From Farysia itapuensis (lineage: Eukaryota; Basidiomycota; Ustilaginomycetes; Ustilaginales; Ustilaginaceae): a DNA stretch of 64,000 nt. Location: contig JALBYC010000014.1 in NCBI GenBank assembly GCA_023212645.1, forward strand, positions 62,001 to 126,000, read 5' to 3'. The number at the start of each line of letters is the position of its first letter. The stretch's first letter is position 1. Position numbers and translations under genes: made by a program. The notes beneath the pieces were generated by a model. That model searched no databases. It had not been told where the DNA came from and worked only from the letters and a program-made list of their open reading frames with translations. Shown piece after piece: positions 38,622-49,541 of the stretch.

Positions 38622-40458
38622 GGCTGAAGGGAAAAAAGTAAGCGGATCGAAGCTGAGGGAGGGGCTTCTATAAGCGTAGGCCAAAGGCGCAGGACGGGCA
38701 ACCGAAATGGGATGAACAGACGAGGGGCATGCAAGCGTGCTTTGCCGAGGTAGGCATGAAGGGTTTATATTCCAGACCCGAGCCAATTTGAGATTTTCCA
38801 CAAACAGTGCCAAAAATGTCAACGACAGCAAGCGAGGTCTAGCGAGCTCTGTCGACTGACGCTGTCCATGTGCTCAATTCCAGGAACGTGTGGCTTGTGA
38901 GCATACCAAGAAAACGCGGACATTGCTGGACTCCGGACACATCGATCGAGAGAGGACGGGGCACCAACACAGCTGACTGAGCAGCATGTGAGACATGCAA
39001 ACAGGTAAGAGTCCTCAGGGCCAGATTGGTCGTGCCGTGGACCGAGCAAGAAAGGAGGAGTCTGAAGATGGGTAGGAGCTCCAAACACAATCAAGAAACT
39101 ACAGCGGAATTGGCCGTGGTACAACATGGTCGCACACACTTGGAGAAGTCTGGACAACAAGGGTAGACGAATGACGCAAACGGTACAAAGAGAGGTAGAC
39201 AGGCGCCACTAGCAATGCAAAGGCGAAGGAACAGCAGCAGCGATCCCGAAAAACAAGATGCATGAACCGATGTTGTTGAATGAGAAATGATGATCGTGTC
39301 CGGAAGCAGAAAAAGGAACCGAAGGGTTTTGGTGCCGGGGACTGAATGATGATGCTAGGAGACCGTTACTCGGAACTCGGTTGCCGCGGATTGGATCGGA
39401 GAACGGATAGGAAAAAGGGTCGCAGATCAACAGGTCATCGCTCCCTAAGTCCGCCACGAGGAGATGCACCGAGAGCGCCAAGTCAAGTGAGGCTTGCGCC
39501 TGCGTCAAAGCACGCGTCCGCCAGTGTTGGACATCTTACTCGGAGGTACACGCTGTCGCTTCCCCTTACCACGATCGCGATCGCCTGATACACACGTGTT
39601 TATCCGCACTAACTACACAACATGTTACTCAGCCAGTGTACGTCACGTCCACCAGGACAAGCTGCGGCTCAGTCCGTATGAACCAGAAACGCTGCATTTC
39701 GAAAGAGTGTATGAGCAACATCAAGCGCACCATTAAGGCTCGACAACATGGCCGTGTCGGGGAGCCAGTAAGATTTGGTGCCCGGTGGTCTGGACCGCGA
39801 GGCAAGAAACAAAGAAATAGGGCCGCGGCCATGTTGTTTACACGCAGATTTGTTCGACCTGTCCAGATGCGGAAAATGAGATGTTGGACAGGAGCGGAGT
39901 TCGAAATATGCCTTCTGAAGTTCTGGGCGATCGCGATCGACAAATTGTCGCCATGACACTTCTCAGTCCGCCGCAAGACACTGCCCCCTATGAGTGCTCC
40001 GATATGATCACGGCTGCGCGTAGAGATCGGCAAAAAGCCGTCTTGCAACGCGGCTAAGCGCATTGAGTGTGGCTTGATCAGGTGTAGGCCCCTGTCGCTC
40101 CCAGCTACGTTCGGACGTAGGACGTAGGTTCCTAGGTTCCGGTTTGAATTAACTCGGTCTAACACAGTCAACAACTTTCCGAAAATCCGAGTTCCGAGTT
40201 TGAGATTCGAGCTTCCGCGCTTCCGGTCCGCCCATAAGACGCGTCGCGCCACGGTAAGCCCGTCCGCTTTTGCCGTTTCGCGTTTTTTTCTGTCAGTATG
40301 TCAGGCCTAACAAGCGAAAAGAAAAAAATCACGCTCTACGTACTGTACGCCAAAATGACACGAGACAAGTCGCGTTCGCGTTCACCAACGCATGTTGGAG
40401 TTTTGAGGTTCAACCCGATCTCTTTCTTCCCCACTCACACCTCTGCCCAGCTCCCGCT
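38622..40458. other. Large divergent intergenic region upstream of POL1 and the Ser-rich gene
   Basis: At 1.84 kb this is the longest stretch without a recognised gene. Minus-strand frames occur at 38819-39160, 39209-39508 and 39629-40252 (up to 207 codons), but their translations look random. It probably holds a long leader or promoter for the Ser-rich gene and the POL1 promoter. Near 40115-40140 there is a short repetitive patch built of GGACGTA and GGTTCC words. ACGCGT occurs at 39512 and 40239. Confidence 0.4.
40239..40244. promoter_or_regulatory. ACGCGT (MCB-like) element upstream of POL1
   Basis: A perfect ACGCGT lies 220 bases before the POL1 start codon, and a second copy lies at 39512-39517. 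This is the MluI cell-cycle box bound by MBF, which drives G1/S expression of DNA-synthesis genes, including POL1, in yeasts. Its use here is inferred from position and target. Confidence 0.4.
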
Positions 40459-43400
40459 ATGCCTCCTTCTCGAGCTAACAAGGCTAGTGCTTTGGCAGCA
40501 CTCAGGGCTAAACGTCAGGGCGTTGACCTATCCAAAGTAAGTCTGATCTACCGCTGTTACGCCACGGAACGCTCCAATTGACTCTCAATCTTGCCTCGTT
40601 GCAACAGAACGATCTGGATGATGACGACGCCATCTACGACGAGGTGTCCGAGGACGAGTATCGTTCCATCGTCCGTGGTCGTGTGATGGAAGATGACTTC
40701 ATCGAGGACGATGACGGCTCCGGCTATGTTGATCATGGTCAGGATGAGTGGGATCGTCGCGGTGCCAATGATGATGAACAGGACGAGGACAGTGAAGACG
40801 ATGACGAGTACTTTGCTCGTACTGGCAACAAGAAGCCTCGCAAAGGCACAAAGGCGCGGTCAAAGGCTACTGCTGCGTCGTCAAGTAAAGATGCTTCAGC
40901 CTACAAAAACACCAGCCTAGCGGCCGCATTTAACAAACAAGGAGCCCAGATTGGTGGACTGTCGAATCGCGCGAAGATGGCAAGCGGCGCTCGCAACAGC
41001 AATGCCATGAATGCCTACAGACCTGCCGTGACTCGAGAAAAGGAGGAAGACTTCATGGCCCAGCTCATGGGCAATTTAGAAGAATCACCTGCAGCGGGCG
41101 CGACTCAGTCGGTCGACCCTGCCAGTCCCACTCCCGCCAACCGCCTGTCATCTGCATCCCTCGCCAACCGGAAACGAAAACAGCAAGACGAAGCTGCCTT
41201 CTCCCGCTTCCGTACCTCAGCGTCACTAGGCTCACACAATGGCTTCACCAGCCCTTCATCTGGTCCCGCTACTAGCGACTCAGCTCAACCCTCGAGCGAT
41301 GGCATGGCGCCACCCCGGGTCCACGTCAGCGGTAGTGACACGCCACCTTGGGGCCCCAACCTTGGCTCAGATCCCGCTTTTGAGCTCGACGATCACCTTG
41401 CAACTGGTGCATCCAGCAAGAAGAAGCAACGAGGTAGCAAGGGTTTGCCATCGCGCATTGGCAAACTTGGTCTCGAAGCAGAAGGTGATCTGTTCTCACA
41501 TGCGCCTTCCAAGCGAGCTCAAGGTCTTCCTGACGATGTCCTGGCCATCAGTGATGAAGAAGACAACGGAGCTTTCGAGGAAGATCTTGCTGTCCGCAGA
41601 GTTGAAGTTGGTGCAATGCCTGCCAAGTCCATCGACGCTCGAGGGCAGAAGTTTAAAGCGGCGAGCTTGGACAATACGCCGAAGCCATCCAAGCCGCAAC
41701 AAGTCACGCCTCCTGCAGCAGCAACTCCGCAAGCCGCTCAGTCTAAGGCTGCGCCCGAGACTCCAGCGCACGACTGGAGGAGTGTGCAAAACGACCTGCT
41801 CAAGAATGTTGAGACCTCCACGCCCATTGCCAATGCGCCGGCTTCGAAAACAGCACTCTCACCAGCTGGCAAGATCCAGGCGTTTGAAGACAACAAATCA
41901 CTCTTTTTCTATTTGCTCGACTACATCGAGGGCGAAAACGGCGTTGTGCATCTGGTGGGCAAAGTCAAAGACAAGAGTACCGGAAAGTATGTCTCGTGCT
42001 GTTTGACGGTCAACGGAATCGAGCGATGCCTTTTCTTACTACCCCGTCAGAAAAAGCTCGAAGCAGGCCACGAGACTGACCATGTCGTCACCGAAGACGA
42101 CATCTACGACGAGTTCGAATCGCTCTCTCACAAGCACGGTATCAACCGATTCCTGTCCAAGTGGGTCACGCGCAAGTACGCGTTCGAGCAGTCAGGCGTA
42201 CCTGCCGAATCCAACTACATGAAGATCCGATACGGTTTCGACGAGCCGCAGCTTCCCTTCGACTTGCAAGGCGCCACGTTCAGCAAGGTGTTCGGTACTA
42301 ACACGTCCTCTTTTGAGCTTCTGGTCATCAAGCGCCGCATTTTCGGACCGAGTTGGCTGAAGATCGAGAATGCAAGCATTGCAGAAGGCACGCCGGTCTC
42401 GTGGTGCAAGCTGGAAGTCAGCATCGACGATCCCAAAGACATCACACCGGTCTCGGATGCCGACACCACTTCGCCACGGGAGACTCCTCCTCTTACCGTC
42501 ATGTCGCTTTCAACTCGCACTGTGGTGAACCACAAGGAGAACAAGCAAGAGATTGTTGCTGTCAGCGCAAGAACGTGGTCGGACCACCAGATTGAAGATC
42601 CGACGCCGCCGGAGAACCTCCCGTGCTCCATCTACACAGCTGTCCGACCTTTGGGCACGCAATTCCCACCCGGCTTCGAAAAGGAAGCGCAGAAGGGCAA
42701 GACCAAGATCCATACGCTCAAATACGAGCGCATGGTGCTGAACTCGCTCCTCGCACAAATTCAGCACAGCGACCCGGACGTCATCGTGGGTCACGAATTC
42801 AGCGGTGTCTCGCTAGACGTTTTGCTACACCGCATGAAGGATCTCAAAGCCGATCATTGGTCTCGCATTGGACGTTTCCGACGACCCAAATGGCCCAAGC
42901 TGAAGCAAGGCATGAATCTTCGCATCCTTGCTGGTCGATTGGTGTGCGACCTAGCTTCTGACAACGGCAAGTCGATGATTTCTTCCACCACATGGTCACT
43001 GACCGAAATGTGCGGCACCCATCTCAAGATTCAGCGTGATGACATTGACCCAGAAGAGACAGCCTCGTTCTTTGACTCATTCGCACCGTCTCCAGACAGA
43101 CTTGTAACGTTCGTCCGACACTGCGAGATCGATACCTTTTTCCAAATGGCAATTGCCTCCAAGGTTCAGATCCTACCTCTGACCAAACAGCTAACGAATC
43201 TCGCGGGCAATTCGTGGAACAAGACGCTAAACGGCGGCAGAGCGGAGCGCAACGAGTACATTCTTCTGCACGACTTTCACCGCCAAAAGTACGTTTGTCC
43301 AGACAAGATTTCTGCTTGGGAGAAGAAGCAGATTCAGCAAGCAGCCGAAGCCAAGTCCAAGAAGAACAGCAGCAGCAGCAGCGAGGGGAAAGTGGCGGCT

Positions 43401-45476
43401 ACTACCGCTGCCGCCAAGCGCGACAAGTTCAAGGGTGGATTGGTTTTCGAGCCCAAACGAGGTCTCTGGGACAAGTACATTCTCGTCATGGACTTCAACT
43501 CGCTTTATCCCTCCATCATCCAGGAGTTCAACATTGACTTCACCACTGTCGAGCGACCGCCCACTCAGGGCTTGGAGGAAGAAATGGCTGCTGCGAGCCT
43601 AGAAGCGGACGGCGAGGCTGCTGCTGCCGTGGACGTGGACAAGATTCCCGAAGTGCCATCGTCGGACGTCGAGCAAGGAGTGTTGCCGCGCATCATTGCG
43701 CAGCTTGTGTCTCGTCGTCGACAGGTCAAGTCACTGATGAAGGACCGTTCTGCTACAGCCTCGCAGCTGATGCAGTGGAATATCAAGCAGCTCGCGCTCA
43801 AGCTCACGGCCAACTCGATGTACGGTTGTCTTGGTTTTGAGAACTCGCGCTTCTACGCTCGACCGCTCGCCGCGCTGACGACGTTCAAAGGCCGAGAGAT
43901 CCTGACAGCTACCAAGGATCTGGCCGAGTCGATGTTGCTCGATGTCATCTATGGTGACACGGACAGTGTCATGATCAATACGAACGCTGTCGAGTACAAA
44001 GAGGCGCTCAAGATCGGACAAGAGTTCAAGAAGGCCGTCAACGAACGCTACCGTCTGCTCGAGATTGACATTGACGGCGTCTTTGAGCGCATGCTGCTAC
44101 TGCAGAAGAAGAAGTACGCGGCTGTACTGGTTGACGAAGACGGGAAACGATCGACGGAAATCAAAGGTCTGGACATGAAGCGTCGAGAGTATTGCGCGCT
44201 AAGCAAGAGCGTTTCTAACTACGTTCTAGATCAGATTCTGTCCGGGAAGGCAACCGAAACGGTGGTGGAGCAGATCCACGAGTACCTCTCCACCGTGTCG
44301 GAGCAAGTCAAGGCTGGCCAGATTGCACTAGATGAGTTTATCATCTTCAAGCGTTTAGGCAAGAACCCTGAAGACTATCCGGATGCCAAGTCGCAGCCGC
44401 ACGTTCAGGTCGCTTTGCGAATGAAGCAACGTGGAGGCAATGCACGAATGGGTGATGTGATTCCTTACATCTTTTGTCTCGGCGAAGACGGTTCTTCCTC
44501 CACAAAGTCGGCCCAGGCGGAGCGTGCGCATCACCCAGACGAGCTGCGAAAGAAAGACAGCGAGCTGCAGATCGACTGGGAGCACTACCTGGCCTTGCAG
44601 ATCTTGCCGCCCATCGAGCGTTTGTGCGAGAGCATCGAGGGAACGGATCGCTCGCGGCTTGCCGAGTGTTTGGGACTCGATCCCAGCCGGTACGCGCAAC
44701 ACGGAGCCACTGGTGGTGCTTCATACACCAACGACTTTGTCACGCTCGATTCGCAGATTCCCGACGAGGTGCGCTTTGCAAGCTGCGAACCGCTGGTGTT
44801 TGCCTGCCCCGGCTGCCGAGAGAAGAGCACTTTCTACGGTCCTGCTCACAAGCCCAAGCGTGCGGCGCTTCGCGAGACGACCAACACGGACGAGGCTGGA
44901 GAGGAGCGCAACGCTATCTCCACCAAGGGTATCCGATGCACCAATATCGCGTGCCAACGCATGTTACCACTTCCCACGCTCGTAGTTCAGCTGGAATTGG
45001 CGATGCGTGCCTACATTGCACGCTACTATGCCGGCTGGACCGAGTGCAACGACAGCTCGTGTGGATCGCGCACACGCATGGCTTCAGTGTATCCGAAACG
45101 CTGCGTTGCCGTTCACGACTCAAAGTCAGCGGCCTTACTGGACGACGACTCATCCAGCCGCTCGTCTGCCAACACTTCCATTGTGCAGTGCAAAGGCCGC
45201 GTCGAACAGCTGTATCGCGACAAACAGCTATACGATCAGCTGCTCTACTTCGAGTCCCTGTGCGACGTTGAGCGCATTCGCGAACGCTTTGCCGGCCCAT
45301 CTGCAGCGACTTCGACTCCCGCCGCAGTCAAAGCCAGACACGACGAGGTGCTAGCCACAGTCGACGTCAACGCCAAAGAACTCGATACGCTCATGAAAAC
45401 CGTCGACAAGTACCTCGACAAGAACGGTCGTCGGTTTGTCAAACTGTCGAGCCTCTTCCGCTTCATGAAAGTCTGA
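40459..45476 (+). CDS. POL1: DNA polymerase alpha catalytic subunit (two exons)
   Basis: A 78-base first exon (40459-40536; MPPSRANKASALAALRAKRQ) is joined to exon 2 (40608-45476) across a 71-base intron with GTAAGT donor and TTGCAACAG acceptor, giving 1648 residues. This is the family B polymerase that extends primase RNA primers at origins and on the lagging strand. Visible motifs are motif A DFNSLYPSIIQEFNIDF (about 988), motif B LTANSMYGCLGFENSRFYA and motif C YGDTDS (about 1141). The C terminus has the two cysteine modules (CPGC...CTNIAC and CNDSSC...C) that bind zinc and contact the B subunit. The N-terminal residues after exon 1 are acidic, as in other Pol1 proteins. A Ser tract from an (AGC)n microsatellite lies near 43370 between the exonuclease-like and polymerase domains. 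As usual for Pol alpha, the exonuclease acidic residues are not conserved. Confidence 0.95.
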
Positions 45477-46093
45477 CGAAAAGAAAAACTTTCCACTATT
45501 CTGTACATACTTTTCTACCATTTCACACCGGCTCGTGCATTGCAATGACATTATTTCCTGCTAGCTTGACTGCCTGTGTTTGTGCAAGAGAGAGATAGCA
45601 GAATGTGTCAGTGTAACCGATCGTGCTTCGCTCTTCGCGCCAAGGTTGTGAGGATGGGGAAATCAGTGTAACTATGACATTGGTTTGGATCTTTGCCTCG
45701 ACCAAGATTGGTAGATCTCTATAGCGGTGAGGCTCTTTGTTGTACTTGGTAAAAATGGTCATCCTTTTTCCGTGTGGCTGGAATGGCGCGGACGTTGGGA
45801 AGACTTACCGGTCGCTACTGCGCCGCACCGTTTAGGTGGGTGTGGTGTACGTGGTGTTGGAAGCAAAAGCAAAATCTTTGACAGCGTCTTCCTTAAAGGA
45901 GAATCACGTGCCTTGATCCGATAACCGGAGAACCACGAATCCAAATTCCCCTTGTGAGCGTGTGGCTTGTGTGCCTTGACCCGCTGTCCGCGAATCTTTT
46001 TTTTTCTCCCGGTCCAATCTGGAAGCAATAGTGGACAGCGAGAAGATTGCTCACCATCATCACCTATCGCCGTTGTCGTATACCCCTGGATAG
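45477..46093. other. Intergenic region between POL1 and GGC1
   Basis: These 617 bases contain the POL1 3' end and the GGC1 promoter. A TCACGTG motif lies near 45904, about 190 bases before GGC1. A pyrimidine-rich run at about 45996-46010 precedes the start. No gene or RNA was recognised. Confidence 0.45.
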
Positions 46094-46987
46094 ATGTCTC
46101 CACCACCTTCAGGCAAGAGAAAAGAGTCGGCCCAGGCCCGTGTGCTGGGCTCAGGCGTGTCTGGTATCGCAGAGCTTGCCGTGTTCCACCCCGTAGACAC
46201 AGTGGCCAAGCGTCTGATGTCCAACAAAACTCCCGGTCTCAGCATGTCGACCGTCGTGTTCAAGGACAAGGCATCTGCAGCGCTAGGCACCAAGTTCATG
46301 TCACTCTTCCCAGGTCTTGGCTACGCTGCGGGCTACAAGGTGTTGCAGCGAGTGTACAAGTTTGGTGGTCAGCCCTACTTTAACGATTTCTTGACCAACA
46401 ACTACAAGAAGAACTTTGACGCTGCCTTCGGTGAACGTGCGGGCAAGAGCATCATGTCTGCCACAGCAGGATCGCTAACAGGTATCGGTGAAATCGTCCT
46501 CCTACCACTCGACGTACTCAAGATCAAGCGCCAGACGAACCCAGAAGCATTCCGATCGCGAGGTTTCCTTCGAATCTTGGCAGACGAGAACGTCAACTTG
46601 TACAGAGGCTGGGGATGGACAGCTGCTCGTAACGCGCCTGGGTCCTTTGCCCTGTTTGGAGGGTCTGCTTTCACAAAGGAGTACATCTTTGGCCTCCAGG
46701 ATTACAGTGCAGCCACCTGGACGCAGAACTTCTTTGCCTCTATCGGCGGCTCCGTCGCCTCCATCACAGTTGCTGCTCCCCTCGATGTTGTGAAGACACG
46801 AATTCAAAACGCCAACTTCGAGTCCAAGGTCGGCGGCGTCACCATTATCAAGGACATGATCAAAAATGAAGGCTTTGGCTCCTTCTTTAAAGGTCTCACA
46901 CCCAAGGTTCTCGTCGTTGGTCCCAAGCTCGTCTTCAGCTTCACCATCGCACAGAGTCTCATCCCCTTCTTTGGCAAATACGTTTAG
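46094..46987 (+). CDS. GGC1: Mitochondrial GTP/GDP carrier, Ggc1 type
   Basis: This 297-residue inner-membrane carrier has the usual length and three repeats of the mitochondrial carrier family, with signatures HPVDTVAKR (about 33-41), LPLDVLKIKR (about 137-146) and APLDVVKTR (about 228-236). The start (ARVLGSGVSGIAELAVFHP, then RLMSN) closely follows Ggc1/Yhm1, which imports GTP into mitochondria in exchange for GDP and affects iron homeostasis and mtDNA stability. A paralogous substrate cannot be excluded by eye. The gene is a single exon and converges on YOS9 with 101 bases between stop codons. Confidence 0.88.
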   Translation: MSPPPSGKRKESAQARVLGSGVSGIAELAVFHPVDTVAKRLMSNKTPGLSMSTVVFKDKASAALGTKFMSLFPGLGYAAGYKVLQRVYKFGGQPYFNDFLTNNYKKNFDAAFGERAGKSIMSATAGSLTGIGEIVLLPLDVLKIKRQTNPEAFRSRGFLRILADENVNLYRGWGWTAARNAPGSFALFGGSAFTKEYIFGLQDYSAATWTQNFFASIGGSVASITVAAPLDVVKTRIQNANFESKVGGVTIIKDMIKNEGFGSFFKGLTPKVLVVGPKLVFSFTIAQSLIPFFGKYV

Positions 46988-47088
46988 CTCCACCTCACTT
47001 GTACACAAGTCCTCCCGCATTATATCTTGACAGTCACCCCTCTCTCTCTTTCTCATTGCAATTTTGTGCGTAGATTCGTACCTTGTGA

Positions 47089-49350
47089 CTAAAGCTCGAC
47101 ATGGACGCCTTCGCGCCTTTTCTGGTCTTTGTCTTCTCCCTCGCCACCTTCACTCGCGATGGGGTTTCGCTCGCGTGCGTCATAGAACCGCTGGGCACGC
47201 TCGGCAAGACTGTCCGCCACCTTTTTTTCCACCATTCGTTGCTTGACTGCCGCGGCAGCTGGTGTATCCGTATCGCCAGTCTTGCCGCCGTCCATTTTCT
47301 TGCGGTTCGGTTTCCCGGACACGTCGTCTGCGGCTTTCTTGCCATGATCTGCGGCGGATTTGTCAGTAGCGTCAACTGCCTTCATGAGCTGCTTGTATAG
47401 CTTTTCAAGACCTTGGGAGAGCGGGCCATTGTCGTGGTCTTGAGCGTCCGTGTCCGACCGGCCCAGATTTTGCTCAGCCTTTGCTTTATCGTCAAGTGCT
47501 TTGATGCGGTCCAACTTCTGAGAGATTTTCTGTGCGATTTTCTTCTCCAAAGTCCCACCATCATCGCCTCCTGTCATTACGCCGAGGAAGTCTTCTAGAT
47601 CAAGCTGGATCTCGACAGCTTCGTCATCCTGATCGAGCGAGGGGTGAGCGTCCGTAGCACGCTTTTTGCCGGAGCGAGCGCTGTCGCCTGCTGCCGCATT
47701 GCCGTCTGTGCCCTCAGCAGACTGCACGAGAAGATTGCCATCATCATCCATGCCGACATAGAAGAGAGACTCCTTCAGCGCATCTTCGGCTCGTTCGTTG
47801 GATTGTGCATGAGCTCCATCGCGCCCATAAAGGTCTTGCAGGTGCTCTTTCTTCATACGCTCAAATTGAGGTCCGTGGTTGCCAAGAGCTTCGTCATAGT
47901 AGTCATCATAGACCGAATTGTATTGTGACAGATCACCGTATGTATGCGACGACACGGTGGATTCATGCTCTGGAGCCTGCTTGGTCTGCTTCGAGGAAGC
48001 CTGTTGCTGCGTGACCGACTCTGCTTGGGTTTCTGTGCTCCGAGAAGCGTCCCCCGCACCGAGAGTCAGACCCTGAAAAGAGTCGTCTACGATACTGTGA
48101 CATTCGAGCTGATGTGTCAAATCCTCCATCTCTCCGCCAAAGGCTGGTTCGCTACATAGCCTGGGCGTTTCGATAATCAAGACGTAGTTGCAAATGGTCG
48201 TCTCCTTGATGAGGGTGATGCGGTCGTCACCTTGTTTGCGGTGAGAACAGTGGAACTGTACCTCGGTCGTACGAGGCTGGTTGTTGACATCACACAGAGT
48301 GCCGTCTGACCAGGTCTGTGTAATGTAACGGTGCCGTTTCGAGCCGCTGTTGTTGGCGCCTTCGTTGCCAGATGTGGAGGAGGATTGGGACGGATCGTCT
48401 AGGGAGGCAAGCACCTGGGCTTCAGCAGCTACAAGTTCCTCCTCGTCCCAGTCTCCAAACTGGACCTCTTCGACCAAGTCAGTGCCAGTGAACTCTGATG
48501 CACCTTGACTAAGCCCTCCAGAACCGGAAGCTGCGCCCACCGAAGCCATTGCTGTCCCTTGACTCTCTGACGGTAAAGATTGGGCCGAATAGCGGGACTG
48601 GCTTTGCGTTTCGCCGACGATTTCATCGTTCTCTGGACGCCATCTTCCGAGCGTAAAAGCAGGATAGATAGGGTCGGCTACTGGCTCTTTGCGTTCGGCC
48701 ACGCGTTTGGCTGCGTCGAGAGCCGCTTTGTCGCCTTTGTTGCCGCCTCCGGCTTTCTTGTGAGCGTCGGCAGCTGCCGATTGTGGAGTCAGAAGTCGAA
48801 ACTGGCGAATGTCTCGACCGTGGCAGAAGGAGTAGGTGAACCAGTCTACTGTGTGGTACAGACATCGATTCTTCAATGGCTCGAGTAGACGTTGTGCCGC
48901 GTGTATCAATTCGGTCCGGGAGGAGAAGACTGTATTGTTCCTTGAGCTTGATGCTTTGTTGACCGGTGCCGAGAAGTCAGGTATGGAGCAAAGGTGGACC
49001 GACGTGGGAGAAGAGCGCTGCAAAGTCCACAACAGGGGCGCTTGGTTGGAAGTAGCAGACGAGTCATGCTGCGCGCGACCTGCCACTGTCAATGAGACAG
49101 ACTCGAGCTGAGATGGCAGGTGTTGCGTACTCAGGTGTTTGCTTTGCTGCTCCAGTATGGATTTTGCTACGCTTCTCTTGATGGGGGCAAGGTTTGTATG
49201 CTGTGATGTTGGCTGACCCAGACGGACTTTGAAAGCTGGCTTTGCAAAGACATCTTGTGGGAAAGAGAAAGCGGTGGATATGGAAGCATTGACAGAGTAT
49301 ATCTGCAGCCACGCCAGGGCTAGTACCCAATGCAACAGTATGAGCGTCAT
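47089..49350 (-). CDS. YOS9: ER lectin Yos9/OS-9 with MRH domain
   Basis: Starting at the ATG at 49350 the protein has 753 residues and begins with a signal peptide (MTLILLHWVLALAWLQIYSV). The mannose-6-phosphate-receptor homology domain is split around a long insert. Its conserved pieces are CLYHTVDWFTYSFCHGRDIR, TQTWSDGTLCDV, TEVQFHC and NYVLIIETPRLCSEPAF, which carry the disulphide cysteines and the conserved Tyr before ETPRLC. Yos9 recognises trimmed N-glycans on misfolded proteins and passes them to the Hrd1 complex for ER-associated degradation. The C-terminal half is acidic and charged, and the chain ends in HVEL, a likely variant of the HDEL retrieval signal. The longer in-frame start at 49473 was rejected because it would bury the signal peptide. 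It diverges from ATG20 across 191 bases. Confidence 0.87.
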   Translation of the reverse strand: MTLILLHWVLALAWLQIYSVNASISTAFSFPQDVFAKPAFKVRLGQPTSQHTNLAPIKRSVAKSILEQQSKHLSTQHLPSQLESVSLTVAGRAQHDSSATSNQAPLLWTLQRSSPTSVHLCSIPDFSAPVNKASSSRNNTVFSSRTELIHAAQRLLEPLKNRCLYHTVDWFTYSFCHGRDIRQFRLLTPQSAAADAHKKAGGGNKGDKAALDAAKRVAERKEPVADPIYPAFTLGRWRPENDEIVGETQSQSRYSAQSLPSESQGTAMASVGAASGSGGLSQGASEFTGTDLVEEVQFGDWDEEELVAAEAQVLASLDDPSQSSSTSGNEGANNSGSKRHRYITQTWSDGTLCDVNNQPRTTEVQFHCSHRKQGDDRITLIKETTICNYVLIIETPRLCSEPAFGGEMEDLTHQLECHSIVDDSFQGLTLGAGDASRSTETQAESVTQQQASSKQTKQAPEHESTVSSHTYGDLSQYNSVYDDYYDEALGNHGPQFERMKKEHLQDLYGRDGAHAQSNERAEDALKESLFYVGMDDDGNLLVQSAEGTDGNAAAGDSARSGKKRATDAHPSLDQDDEAVEIQLDLEDFLGVMTGGDDGGTLEKKIAQKISQKLDRIKALDDKAKAEQNLGRSDTDAQDHDNGPLSQGLEKLYKQLMKAVDATDKSAADHGKKAADDVSGKPNRKKMDGGKTGDTDTPAAAAVKQRMVEKKVADSLAERAQRFYDARERNPIASEGGEGEDKDQKRREGVHVEL

Positions 49351-49541
49351 GATGAAGGAAGCCACATGTCTTGTGCATACGGTGACAGAGAGACCAGAAG
49401 GCGGCACCATGAAAGGGTCCACCGTCCACGTATCCGACCGGTTTCTCGCACGGATCAAGTGGACGAGGCGCACTGCCTAATTCAGACTGAGCGCAGAGGA
49501 ACGCGATGCGAGATGCTTCAAGCCTTCAATCCTTCACCATC

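Noticed and set aside
39629..40252. 207-codon minus-strand open frame in the POL1 upstream region
   Set aside because: Mixed charged and hydrophobic residues without domain, signal or repeat pattern. It overlaps the expected POL1 promoter and looks like a chance frame.
43366..43384. (AGC)n microsatellite inside POL1
   Set aside because: It is in frame and codes a short Ser tract in a linker. This is ordinary length variation rather than a separate element.
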